DNA from: Halocafeteria seosinensis | Lineage: Eukaryota; Sar; Bigyra; Bicosoecida | DNA length: 34,621 nucleotides | Direction: 5' to 3' | Assembly (NCBI GenBank): GCA_001687465.1 | Contig: LVLI01000179.1 | Span: 1-34,621, forward strand | Part shown: positions 9,494 through 19,574 of the stretch, piece after piece | How positions within the stretch are numbered: position 1 is the first letter of the stretch | How the letters are laid out: every line of letters begins with the position of its first letter | Translations under genes and position numbers: made by a program | The notes under the pieces: model-generated | Told to the model about the DNA's origin: nothing | The model's database searches: none | The model's input: only the letters and a program-made list of their open reading frames with translations

Positions 9494-12238
9494 TTAGCCT
9501 TTGACCGTGCGTTTGGGTCTTTGAGCAGGCAGTAAAATGCCCCCGTCAGTATGTTCCTTTGGTTTACCAGTAACCGAAGCGCTATTTGTTTCAGAGGCTG
9601 TCGGCATGGAGCTTCGTGTTGGAGTCAAGTTCGACGATGACGTTCCTGTCATAGTCGGAGAACTAGTGGTAGAAAATGAAGCCGAGCTAGTAGATGTCCG
9701 AGTTGGGCTGGCACTTGCAGTACTTGACGGTGTCTCCGATCTGGTGGCCGTCGACGTGAGACTGGAACTATGGGTTGGTGTTACAGTTGGCGTGGAGCTT
9801 GCCGTTCCAGTTGGAGTCCTCGTTTGGCTGTGCGACGACGATGACGAAAACGATGGAGTGGCGCTCGCAGAGGGAGTAAAGCTGCTTGAAGGAGTCTCCG
9901 ACCTTGTTGTTGTCGCTGATGGCGTCGACATGGGTGAAGGAGTAGGACTCGCTGGCACTTGGAAGCGTAGAATTGGCAGCAGATTCTCCTCGTCGTCGTC
10001 ACTTCCTCCTCCATGTAAAGCCCATACGTCCTCAGACCACCCTCCTAGTTGATACAGTTGTCCCTGTATTTCGCTTAAATCATCTGAATTGGCTGTCTCG
10101 ACGAAATTATTTCCATCATCCACTCCTACGATCGACGCTGCTCCTCCATTTCCATTGTATACCGAATATTTCACGTTTGCACCATACTGTATTCGTCCTA
10201 TAATCCCACCAGCATTCGTACCCGTGACTGAACCTGATGCATATGTATTTGTGATGTAGACATCTCCTGTAGGATGGTTTGGGTCCCCTCCTGTAATACC
10301 TCCTGCTTGTTTGCCACTAATATCTCCTCGTGTATAACAATCTATGATATGTACTTCACCCCCATGATCTGCTGTCAGATACCCACTAATCCCTCCACTA
10401 TTATCTGCAGATATTTGTCCCATACTATAACATTCCTTGATATAAACGAATCCATTGGTACGACCAGCATTGACACCCACAATACCACCACCGTCTGGAG
10501 CATTGATATCTCCTGTGGAATAAGAACGAGTTATATACACTTGACCATTCATATAACCAGCATCCCCTCCACAAATACCACCTGCCCCTCCTCCTCCCAT
10601 AGTCCCTGTGGAATAACAATCCGTGATATTGACAATCCCATGATTGTATCCTACTTGGTTCCCTGCAATACCACCTGCACCCGACAAAAAAAACCCTATC
10701 CTCCCTGTCGAATACGAATTCGATATCTTGATTTGACCATGATTATGACCACTTCGATAACCACATATACCACCACCTACCCTAACCTCGTAAACAATAT
10801 CTCCTGATGAACTACATGAGTCTACGATAAAGAATTTCTGCTCTCGTCGGACAATGAATCCACCCCTATATGCAGTTTTCCCATTCCTAACATCAAGATT
10901 CCGAATCAGCGGCGCTTGATCAAACGATCCAACACTACCCAGTATAGTAAACAATCCTTCGAAATCTGTTGTTCCGTTTAGATCTATAAAGTTCCCATGT
11001 TGCCGACCACCATCAAATATCTCATTCGCATCCAACGAGATGTAGTCTTGATTCGTATAGCCATGATTACCCCAAGCTAACACACTACAATTCATTTCAA
11101 ACTGGTTTTCATTCGCATTATAATGAAAGCAGGATTCAGTTCCATTGAGAATCGCAGGTCGTAAATCTGCTGCTGCTACTACCTCGTTCAAAAGGATGCA
11201 ACCGAAAAACAATGACGCCAACATAACCGTCGTGAAAGACGAAATATTACTACTCGCATTTTGTAGTCCGTACGCCCGAGACGCTTTTCCATGCTTCATT
11301 CTCATATCAGGGAATGGCAACGTCAGTGTCTCGATTGGAATTTTATATCGCCAGGGAGAAGCGTTTATCAAAGTGTTGTTGGTAGTTGCGGAAAATTCGT
11401 AATCTCCTGAAGTTGAGAACTTCCAACTCAATGCTTGCAAAACCGGGACGGATGCGATCAGCAGGCTCAATAAAACGAGAAGTGGTGTCTCCTTTAGGAC
11501 AGTCAAGGCGTGAAATCCAAGGTGTGTCATGTGATCACAAAAGCGAACTATTGGTCGGACACTAGGGAGTGGATTCATATCCCTCCTCACTATAGAGCTG
11601 GCAATCGTAAAAGCAGCACGTTCTCGTCCGCTCTTAACTAGCTTGTTCCACAGATGAATATAGTCGGTCGTTGGGTAATGAACTCTTGGATAAAGGTCCT
11701 TTCTGACTTGGAGATGTGCGTACGTCTCAGATGTTAGCAACCCATCGGAATGACCCATCAACGTCATGTCACTAGTACTCTTCCGCACCACGTTCATCGC
11801 TGGAACATTTTTCATTACAACTGGATCTTCGGGGAGAGTTATACTTAGACACTGCAACCTTCTTCCCGTATTTTCAAGTATGTAGTAGTCATACGATAAC
11901 ATCTTGTGGGTTCTTTCTCCTCGTGACAGCGCGCCAAACTGAACCGTCATCGGAAGCCAAGGGACATGGTTGCTACGAACCGAATAAGATGACGGCACGA
12001 TACGAACAGAGGAGGCAAAGTGACGCAACCTCTGACGAGCTCCATACACCCGGAAAGTATCACACTGAAAAGAGAATCCTACAGACACGCATGGCTCACT
12101 GGGTTTGGGACCGTCCGCTTGCTTTGGCTCCTTGTCAGATATCAAGCGAGGATGGAGAATAACGAAAGCAACCCCAATCAACGTCAGTGTCCATTGCAAG
12201 GTGAGCCAAGATGATATACGCTGTGTGGGCCGTGTCAT
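9494..12238 (-). CDS. GLUG-repeat beta-helix protein, Ser/Thr-rich C-terminus (paralog 1)
   Basis: A single exon of 914 codons starts at ATG 12238. Residues 12-28 form a hydrophobic segment (WLTLQWTLTLIGVAFVI) after a basic N-terminus, a signal-anchor type start. A second hydrophobic run lies at about 252-270 and a third at about 336-355, ending in VVAAAD like a signal-peptidase site. From about 485 to 695 there are six to seven units of about 27-30 residues with the pattern GGI-x-G ... G-x-V-x-I-x-x-x-Y-S-x-G-x-I. This is the GLUG motif type of right-handed beta-helix found in adhesins and surface proteins. An acidic linker (SDDDEEN, about 746) leads to a mucin-like Ser/Thr/Pro tail at about 762-890 and a basic end. 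It is a likely secreted or surface protein. The exact ligand and the role of residues 30-335 are unknown. It is about 80-85% similar to the paralog at 30130-32928. Confidence 0.88.
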   Translation of the reverse strand: MTRPTQRISSWLTLQWTLTLIGVAFVILHPRLISDKEPKQADGPKPSEPCVSVGFSFQCDTFRVYGARQRLRHFASSVRIVPSSYSVRSNHVPWLPMTVQFGALSRGERTHKMLSYDYYILENTGRRLQCLSITLPEDPVVMKNVPAMNVVRKSTSDMTLMGHSDGLLTSETYAHLQVRKDLYPRVHYPTTDYIHLWNKLVKSGRERAAFTIASSIVRRDMNPLPSVRPIVRFCDHMTHLGFHALTVLKETPLLVLLSLLIASVPVLQALSWKFSTSGDYEFSATTNNTLINASPWRYKIPIETLTLPFPDMRMKHGKASRAYGLQNASSNISSFTTVMLASLFFGCILLNEVVAAADLRPAILNGTESCFHYNANENQFEMNCSVLAWGNHGYTNQDYISLDANEIFDGGRQHGNFIDLNGTTDFEGLFTILGSVGSFDQAPLIRNLDVRNGKTAYRGGFIVRREQKFFIVDSCSSSGDIVYEVRVGGGICGYRSGHNHGQIKISNSYSTGRIGFFLSGAGGIAGNQVGYNHGIVNITDCYSTGTMGGGGAGGICGGDAGYMNGQVYITRSYSTGDINAPDGGGIVGVNAGRTNGFVYIKECYSMGQISADNSGGISGYLTADHGGEVHIIDCYTRGDISGKQAGGITGGDPNHPTGDVYITNTYASGSVTGTNAGGIIGRIQYGANVKYSVYNGNGGAASIVGVDDGNNFVETANSDDLSEIQGQLYQLGGWSEDVWALHGGGSDDDEENLLPILRFQVPASPTPSPMSTPSATTTRSETPSSSFTPSASATPSFSSSSSHSQTRTPTGTASSTPTVTPTHSSSLTSTATRSETPSSTASASPTRTSTSSASFSTTSSPTMTGTSSSNLTPTRSSMPTASETNSASVTGKPKEHTDGGILLPAQRPKRTVKG

Positions 12239-12440
12239 GGTTACAGTACCAGTATTAGCCTGAGAAAAAGGCGATGAATCACGTGCTACTTTCCTTGCCC
12301 TTGTTCTTTCTGCCTCTAGCAGTAGAGTAGAGTGTAGTTGCTGTCCGACACCTTGGTATGGCTTCGGGAGAAAATCTCAGTTTAATTAACGAGCACCTGT
12401 TTTGGTCTCTGGTTTGTTCGTCAATACTGTACTCGACACA
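12239..12440 (-). promoter_or_regulatory. Upstream region of GLUG gene 1
   Basis: About 200 bp directly 5' of the ATG are conserved with 32929-33115, including TTACAGTACxAGTATTA next to the start and a longer block at 12355-12440. A CACGTG palindrome at about 12281 is CACGCG in the other copy. No clear TATA box at a canonical distance. Regulatory role is inferred only from position and conservation, which recent duplication would also give. Confidence 0.3.
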
Positions 12441-12529
12441 ACTTCTGTATGTAGTACAATGTAGAAAGCGCTGTAGCGCACGAGCGGAAAACATCCGCAG
12501 CGGCTCGGGTCACCGGAAGCCCGACTTGT

Positions 12530-14000
12530 TCAGCAGAGTAGCAGATTTCCCCGACTGCGTTTCCTTAGGCCTTTGCGGTAAAAAAAGCCGTTTCTATGCA
12601 AATCTTGGTGGTGAACACCACTATGCTTGAGGGCCTTCACGCAAAGGTTGGAGGTAGACTCTTTACACACATTGGAATGATGAACTTGTACATCCACCGA
12701 AGTGTGGAATCCTTGGATTCTCGATGAAGAATTGAACAAAATCTTAAGGAACATATTCGTAGCCCATTCAAGGTTATGGATACACTGCTCTGTGTTCGTG
12801 GTATGCTGTTGTATAGCAGTACCTGCCAAACTCATACGTAGATGCAGGCAAAGCACTTGACTTTTAAGACACCACAGACTGTTGACAATTAGGGCACAAT
12901 TAAGGCCTTGCTTCTGCTTCTAATAACTCAAATAACCAAACTATAGATACGCAGGGCTAGCATTCCAGGAGAGTCGCCGCCGTGAATCTTTACGTCTCCC
13001 TGCGGAATTCCTCCCAGCCGTTCCTAGCTTCAGTACCTTGAACGCTGCTATATAGTGTATCAGAATCCTAATGTTCCAAATTCAGCATTCTGTCCCTAGC
13101 CTCCCTGACAAGACCCAACTTCCCTTGAAGTCTCCTATGACTTCCGCTCTCTTCAAGAAAGGATCCATCCATCGTGAGTTCGAAAGCGGAATGGCTTCAT
13201 CATACTCTTATATGGCGTCCAAAAATTTGTGTTGTTACCGCTTGATGGCCCCTTACCGGTAGCAACAACTACGTCTTCGCTTCTGCAAGAGCTCCCGAGC
13301 ACGAGTAAAGTACTGTTTCAGCTGGGGATACCTCAGCTAGCACTGATGCAGCCTCATTGCGGTTTACGAGTTCCTCAACTTGATCCAGTTTGCCCATACT
13401 CCGGTGATACCTTGGCCTCGCCGTACACTATGCTCTGCAATTTCACTTTGCACATTTTGTTGCTCAGATTGCTGGTATCAGTGGTAGGGGTTGCTCGATA
13501 CGTCGCTTGGAGCAAGGGTCGGGGTAGCCGTCGTCGTTGATATCTCGCGAAAGGCGCTCTGGTCAGCGTCAGTCCTGGTTGTCGTGCCTTCTTCAGAGCC
13601 TGGACTTTCGCTACTCCTCGCCCTCACGCACTCTAAATGGAACATTCTACAGGGTATCATTACCCCGTACTTCCAGTTTAACCAACAGCGCAATATTTGC
13701 TCCTTGGGATCCAAGCCGATTCCCCATGCGGCTCAATCCCTGATCACAAGGTATTAACTTTCAACAATCGGTAGAAAAACATATCCACGAGTCCTCTACA
13801 ACGGTGACGGAAGGCCGAAATTCAGAGACCCCACCTACTTCGTACCCCGCGTTTTCTTAGTGCAGTGGCGAACACATTGACATTCGGGTCTGTAATCGAT
13901 ATGGAGTTCCGAGCACTAGCATAATAGGGGCTTATTGCTGGAACAATGCATCATGAATCATGATAATCCAAGTATTTCCGCTTATGCAAATCGAACTGCC
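12530..14000 (-). pseudogene. Decayed TPR-type coding remnants
   Basis: Several minus-strand stretches read as helical repeats in different frames. At about 13090-13230 YDEAIPLSNSRWMDPFLKR and AEVIGDFKGKLGLVREARDR resemble a TPR helix pair (A-x-x-x-Y-D-x-A-I-x-L ... A-E-x-x-x-x-x-G). At about 13290-13400 there is DQVEELVNRNEAASVLAEV, coiled-coil-like. At 12530-12838 an open frame starts MSLAGTAIQQHTTNTEQCIH. Stops and shifts lie between them. Part (12940-13040) recurs at 19345-19480, and part (13050-13230) aligns with the TPR section at 19760-19860. About 13850-14000 matches 955-1080 of copy A. It is probably the C-terminal half of the kinase-TPR copy at 14100-15008 or of a neighbouring relative. 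Confidence 0.5.
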
Positions 14001-14099
14001 AATTCTCAACCGCCAAAAGGACGATTGCTTTCCTATCTTCGTTCTTAATATTCACATCAAACTGGAGGTCCTCATCTGTTAGAAGTTTGCCTGCTACCA

Positions 14100-15008
14100 C
14101 TACTGGTACTTTAAAAGATTGCCGCTTTGGATCAAACGAAATAGTAGTCGTCTACAGCATTGATTGAAGCCTGAACTTCCTGAATCGATGCAAATCTCCG
14201 ACCTTTGTCGCTTCCCGAGTGTAACTTCCCCCCCGCCTTGCAACTTCGTCCGGTAGACTGAGCCGGATTCACCTACAGCGATCAAACAGCTACCCGAGTT
14301 CTGGGTGGTCAGTCCCACTCCATCTTCCCAAATCAAATCACTTGACAAACACTTTGGGATAGAACTCATGTGTCCTTTGTGTGTAGACGGAGTGGGATCT
14401 GAGGGTGATGACGATGACGAACAAGAAGAGGGGAGACGCTTGAGGGATCCCGTGCCTTTTCCTGTACTGGATGAAGTTTTGCTGCTGCCTTTCGTTAAAG
14501 ACTTGCAATACACTGGTTCCTCATGGGGAACAGCGAATCTGCTGCAAGAATAACCGGGGCCGAGGTCGATGTGACATGACATGGATATTTTGGATGAGGC
14601 CGAAGATCTGGATGATCTTATTCCGAGTCTCCAAGGTCTGCGTTGTTGTTTCACATGCCACTTCGGGACAATCCGAGTCCAAGGACGACCATTTCCCATC
14701 GCGTTCCCACCTCCAGTTCGCAGTCGCAGCCATCTTGTCGCCCTTCGTATGATATGGAGCTCTAAGTCCTCTCTGTCCTCATGATACTGGAGGAAAACTT
14801 GGCACCGCACACAAGCTGACGGCGGGAGGCAGCTCAACCTATACTTCCCCGGGACTGCTTTTCCCACACGAGGGACGCTGCGTCGAGATAGCTGGTCTGT
14901 ACGTCGTGTATAAAAGCTGGTTGACCCGGCCCTGCTAGTGGAGCCTTCGTCATCGTCATCAGCGTCCACATCTGGTGTGCCCACAATAAGTCCACTTCTG
15001 CATACCAC
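14100..15008 (-). pseudogene. Kinase N-terminal half, copy C (302-codon open frame)
   Basis: This is the longest surviving frame of the family: 302 codons from an ATG at 15008, with an acidic D/E stretch near residue 17. A Ser/Lys/Pro-rich linker (about residues 165-215) is followed by a kinase start: SSIPKCLSSDLIWED, then AVGESGSVYRTKLQGGGEV, the glycine loop plus the strand that should carry the VAIK lysine. The sequence reads V-T-L-G-K, so a lysine is present. After it the frame leaves the family. In another frame at about 13965-14130 come KVPVVVAGKLLTDEDLQFD and LLAVENWQFDLHKRK, joining directly to TPR-like sequence. The catalytic loop, DFG and APE regions are missing, so no active kinase can result. 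The first 200 residues are not obviously in the family's real frame. Confidence 0.55.
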
Positions 15009-15105
15009 ATTCGATAGAATACCTGTACGGTAGACATTAATATGTACAGTCTAATAATAATAATGGAGTGTGGACAACGTTAGGAGCACACATATAAATA
15101 ACATC
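14617..15105. repeat. Long direct repeat, right copy (partner of 1-510)
   Basis: It is collinear and almost identical with the first 510 bases of the window. It fixes the distance between the two large duplicated units at this end (14616 bp). The match stops at the TATAAATAAC shared by 503-512 and 15094-15103. Beyond it the left copy goes straight on to kinase copy A while the right copy enters the CoA-ligase block. Confidence 0.9.
15093..15100 (+). promoter_or_regulatory. TATA-like box upstream of CoA-ligase gene
   Basis: TATAAATA lies 110-120 bp before the first in-frame ATG (15210) of the ligase gene, in an AT-richer stretch. The same motif stands at the junction in the left copy, where no ligase gene follows, so it may be coincidental. 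Confidence 0.25.
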
Positions 15106-15209
15106 TGTATTTACTGGAAAGCTCCCAGTGCTCATAGCAGCCCTATAGGTCCAATATAGTAAAAACAGTGGGTGATAGAGTTGGAGGAGGCTTACGCTTC
15201 GCCATATAT

Positions 15210-17716
15210 ATGGTATTGTTTATCCAGGGCGTAGATCCAGCAGTGACAGCATTTATCGACGGAACGAATGACAGGGCTATTTCCTTTGGAGAACTACAGC
15301 AATCTATAAGGCGAGCCGCAAAAAATTTAGTCGCTGATGGTTTTCAGTCGGGAGACGTTCTTGCCATTCATCTGTCAAATTGTGTACGTAAAGCGTAGAG
15401 GTACCTTCATTCTTCCCCTGGTACTTCATGAAGTTGGCACTAGCAGCCGGAGTACGCGGTGGTGTTTCACGCTGTGGCCATGCTCGGAGGAAGTTGCACC
15501 ACTATCAATCCATTGGCATCATGTGAGTGACCTTAGTTCACCGCTTACCTTGTACGCTACACTGCTGTTCAAATGCAAAAGAATCCATGCTGTTACAGCA
15601 ATCGAGATCCGCAGACAGCTCCAGGACTCCCAAGCACGATTCATCATCACGTCAGCGCAGCTAAATGAAGCGATAGAGAAGAGTAACATTGAAGTAAGGG
15701 ATTACATAGCGGAAGCTGATTCCAGCGATATTTGTCCATTCATGAACAACTTCCGGCTCCAGCGAATCTACTTGTTAGGGTTTGGGGAATGTTTTGTCTC
15801 AAGGAAGAACGCGGAGTTGTCTGACCCAAAACTGCCTGACTTTGATCCTACTGAGAAAGTCGTTGCTCTTCCGTACTCAAGTGGTACAACTGGTATGCTT
15901 ACTCTTACACTTCTTGGCATTCGCTGGCCGAGCTTCAGGTCAATCAAGTAGTATTCCAGGGTTACCCAAAGGAACGATGCTGACTCACTACAACCTGACA
16001 AGTAGGTTCAGTAGGTTCACCCTTCTTCTTCCTCTACATGTGTTGTCATTGATGGCTTTCCCTCTATCATGATGCAGGCAATCTTGCACAGGTACGTACC
16101 TGACGTAGTTTGGAATCGTTCGCTCCCGAAGAAGCATCCTCATAACAAACAGACTTGCAACAATCCCGGATTCTCCATCGGATATCGCAAAGGGGACCGT
16201 GTGCTGGCGGTGTTACCATTCTTCCATATGTAAGCTGCGGCTCTCCGTGTTACACCGTGTATCAACCGTCCTAGTGTGAATGGCGGCCCTTGCAGATATG
16301 GGATGGTGGTGCTGATGAATGCTGCTCTCAGGAGAGAGTCAACTATTGTCACGCGTATGTTGCAAGAACTTGCTTTCAACCAAGGCTGGTCGCTGAGTAG
16401 TGGCATTCTTGCAGTTCCCCATTTTGAGCCGGAATCCTTCTTGGAAACACTCAGTCGGCATCGAATCACCACTGCCGCACTGGTACCGCCCATGGCCCGT
16501 TTCTTGGTAAGATATATTCCGTTGTAACTGAAATCTAATACATGCGGAACTCACTGCGCACAGGCGAAACACCCCATGGTCAACGACTACAACTTGGATA
16601 GCCTCAAAGAGCTCTTTTCGGCAGCTGCTCCATTGGACGCGCGAACTGAAGAGGCTGTACGCGCTGTCTGGACGAATATGGTTGAAATCAGCACATTAGG
16701 CATGACATCTTTCTTCCATTGTATACAGGTTGCAAAGCGCTTGCCACATGCGAGAGTGTCCCAAGGATACGGGCTGACGGAAACATCTCCAGTGACACAC
16801 TTTCCGCACGATGATTACCCGAGACGTGGATCCATTGGCTTTCTTGCCCCTAATTGCAAATGCAAAATCGTTGACGTAAGTAATTAACGTAGTACACTCT
16901 ACTTTGTACCCATATACGGGGAAAATGCCCCCCGGTTGCACAGCCCCCCACGGGACGACCTTTGCCTCACGGGAAAACCAACGTTGGAGAGCTTTGTATT
17001 CAAGGACCTAACGTGATGAAAGGGTACCTTAATAATAAAAGCGTACGTCGAAGAATCTTCTCGTGCCGTGAACGCTGGTTTAGGTGTTTTCCTCGACTGT
17101 CCAGGCCACCAATGAGAGTATTGACGAAGAGGGCTACCTGCGTACCGGGGATCTTGGATACGTGGACGTACATGGTCATTATTTCATAATAGACCGCATC
17201 AAGGTGTGTTTAAGTAATGCGCAAGTATGGCAAATATTTGGGATATCGTATGCAAAGAATTACGCCCCAGGAGCTCATCAAAGTAAAAGGCTACCAGGTA
17301 CCACCAGCGGAACTGGAAGGCGTCCTGATGGAGCATGATGGTATCGCCGATGCTGCGGTAATCGGTATTGAGGACGAACGAGCTGGACAGCTACCCAAGG
17401 CTTTTGTTGTACAGGTTGACCAGGTATGAATTCTCCATGTCCAACTTCTTCGCGCTCTATTCATTCCCTTTCTGGTACCACCAGGCCAACGTTTCAAGGG
17501 ATGACGTAAAACGCTTTGTCAGTGAACGAGTGGCAGAGTACAAGCAGGTGCGTACTCAAAGGATGGTTGGGAGCAAACGAGACCAACTAAGTAGAGCTTC
17601 GTTTGGTTTCAAACTTTGAACAGCTTAAGGAGGTAGAATTCACTAAAGAAATACCGAAGTCCTCAGCAGGGAAAGTACTCCGCCGGGTCCTTATGCAACA
17701 ACACCTAAACGCGTAA
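15210..17716 (+). CDS. 4-coumarate:CoA ligase-like acyl-CoA synthetase, 15 exons
   Basis: This is an adenylate-forming enzyme (acid + ATP + CoA to acyl-CoA). Exons joined by eye: 15210-15383, 15447-15522, 15599-15892, 15960-16001, 16079-16092, 16153-16229, 16296-16354, 16415-16506, 16564-16656, 16729-16875, 16944-17042, 17105-17203, 17271-17423, 17485-17547, 17624-17716. They give 524 residues in one frame. Motifs in order: [24 protein letters not shown] (P-loop, box I), [33 protein letters not shown] (box II), [27 protein letters not shown], and [11 protein letters not shown] with the catalytic Lys. The end (QHLNA) is not a peroxisomal SKL signal. The N-terminus is uncertain: the family has 20-40 more residues, TTTATCCAG before 15224 could be an acceptor, and an upstream exon may exist. 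A further 69-nt stretch (15694-15762) has good splice ends and may also be an intron. The gene is absent from unit 1. Confidence 0.88.
16079..16092 (+). other. 14-nt microexon of the CoA-ligase gene
   Basis: Between an acceptor (ATGCAG) and a donor (GTACGT) only GCAATCTTGCACAG remains. With one base from the preceding exon it encodes S-N-L-A-Q, exactly the residues expected between the LTHYNLT box and the next exon (families have S-N-L-x-Q there). Both neighbouring exons need it to keep phase. Confidence 0.8.
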
Positions 17717-18447
17717 CGGCGGACAATGTACATTCATTCGCGTAAAACAAGTAACTGAGACTACACTGTACAACACCTGATCTACGCCTCTCGACCCGTC
17801 CCCATCGTAGAAGCAAGCACGGGTGATACAGGAGTGTGTGTATTTGTATTGCTCCCGCAGGAACTTTCTCAAACTGGTACTCAAGAAGTAGGAATACCAT
17901 TCGTGAGTTCAGTTGTGACCCCGATAATCGGGCTAGATTGACCTGTACATTTGTGTGTGTGTGCATTGTCTTCATCGTCACTCACTGACACGTACAAGAC
18001 GTTCGTAACGCTAAACAAAGTTTCGTAGGATCTGAGTCATCGTGAACAAAAAATGGAAATGGTTTCCTGTATTGCGGATAGTCGATGATCGACTGTAGCT
18101 TATCCACTCATCAAACCACCTACATGTACGATGGTCGTCACCATCGTTCTTGAATACCGCATCATGTTAGCAAACTCCATCTTTACAGGCAGTCATAATT
18201 TAATTTTCTACTAGGATTGTCATTCTGGCGTGGATTTTCCAGCATGATATGCTAGTAAAATGAGTTACGCTTGGAATGGCACCTCCAATTCGAGGCTATC
18301 CACATTCCAGGACCTCTCTAGACGTTTAGAATCTCATGGGCTACCAGCTCGACTCGTTGTCAGATCAGTGCATCGTACGTGAAGGTCGAGACTCGAGTGC
18401 TTCCCACTAGGTGCGCGATTATGGAATCTTCCGTGTGTATATCACCC
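17717..18447. other. Intergenic, 3' of CoA-ligase gene
   Basis: No frame over about 95 codons and no domain. There is a short (TG)n run at about 17950-17962. The sequence has no counterpart in unit 1 and ends where the kinase homology resumes at 18448 (CTGGGAGGGAAGACT, shared with 525-539). Confidence 0.55.
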
Positions 18448-19345
18448 TGCCTGGGAGGGAAGACTCTCTTGGGAGGTATGAGCCCCGGAAATCCCTGTAT
18501 GCGAAACTAACGGGTGCCCTTGGCGGTGAGCAGTACTGGTACCCGAGGCCGTTGCGGTTGGCGAACTTCAGGCGAAGACGTAGTATACGTGGTAGCCGAG
18601 TTGGTAGATAGCCAATCGAAAATCTCTCTGTTTGATATAACACTCGCCTTCTCATACATGAGGCAGCGCCCAAGTACTAGCGAATAGCTACTCTCACTCA
18701 CCGATGCTACACACTATAAACGGTAAGTAGTTCGACGATCTTCCGGTCTGGTCGACCAACCCCGTTCTAACGGCTCCATGATTCCTTCTGGATATCATCC
18801 AGAAATAAATCCAATCCGGACTTACACCCTCCAGCTTCAGCTGCACAGTCTCAAAGACACCCTCGAAAGATTCTTAACATGATACGTATAGTGATTGCGA
18901 GAGACCAAATATCGGATTGTTTGGGGGCCTTATCCAAGGACAACAGTTTCACGAGCCATAAACACCCCATATTCCAGACGGTGTGCCTTCTCCTGCTTCA
19001 AGACAAGGTGATGTCCTCATGGTGTGCGTCGCACGAGCCAACCTGAAATCGCTGACCCAGAGAAAAGTAGCAAAGGCTGATATCACCGTAGCAAGTAAAG
19101 TGTGTTGAGGCAGATCTGAGTGAATCAGGCCTGCCAAATGCATATGCAAACGACGTCAGTTAACGCGAGTAGCTTTAAGACAATTACCCAATGCACATCG
19201 TTGTCAAACTTCGTTGCACTAAAGCGCGAGTCGTCTCCGAAATCTGAGTGATTGTGAGGCAGGAGCTCATTTCCGAGTTAATCTCTCACCAGTCCGACTG
19301 AATTGGCCTCGCTCACCACTACATACAAGGGCACAACATTGGAAT
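18448..19345 (-). pseudogene. Protein kinase remnant, copy B
   Basis: It is homologous to 519-1740. On the minus strand GLIHSDLPQHTLL (degraded HRDLKPxN catalytic loop) and VSDFRLARATHTMRTS lie in one frame at about 18955-19149. The second has Arg in place of the DFG glycine, as in copy A. The continuation that gives the APE motif in copy A is shifted here and reads A-R-E. The C-terminal TPR portion (matching about 750-1065) is deleted, and the frame at 18420-18700 holds only the last TPR-like words (ISNREIFDWLSTN). The N-terminal half with the glycine loop is missing, being replaced at 19345 by other family sequence. It is not functional. Confidence 0.65.
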
Positions 19346-19480
19346 GAGTTATAGATACGCAGGGCTAGCATTCCAGGAGAGTCGCCGCCGGCAACCAGGG
19401 GCAGCGTCTGTAAGAACTGAAGCCAAACATTACGTCTCACTGCGGAATTCCTCCCCAGCCGTTCCTAGCTTCAGTACCTT
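19345..19480. repeat. Repeat shared with 12940-13040
   Basis: TATAGATACGCAGGGCTAGC and the following 90 bases match 12938-13035, with a 32-bp insertion here. It marks a junction between kinase copy B and the ankyrin/TPR gene. Confidence 0.75.
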
Positions 19481-19574
19481 TACCGTTCAACACGTAGGCA
19501 TTTTAACAAAAGAAGCGTTTGGCAGCAATGTCTGCTGACCAGATTGTGACTTGGGTCCAGTGCAACGGCTTTTT

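Noticed and set aside
9537-10052. Plus-strand frame of 171 codons (and its counterpart 30173-30664)
   Set aside because: It is antisense to the Ser/Thr-rich tail of the GLUG genes. Its Val/Glu/Leu-rich content is the reverse complement of the Ser/Thr/Pro codon repeats, which keeps opposite frames open.
10274-10807. Plus-strand Thr/Ile/Cys-rich frame of 177 codons (and 30985-31452)
   Set aside because: Antisense of the repeated GLUG rungs. Both copies exist only because the sense repeats lack the complementary stop codons.
15168-15209. Start of the CoA-ligase gene at the upstream in-frame GTG
   Set aside because: Eukaryotic nuclear genes rarely start at GTG and the added residues do not match the family. 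The first ATG or an upstream exon is more likely.
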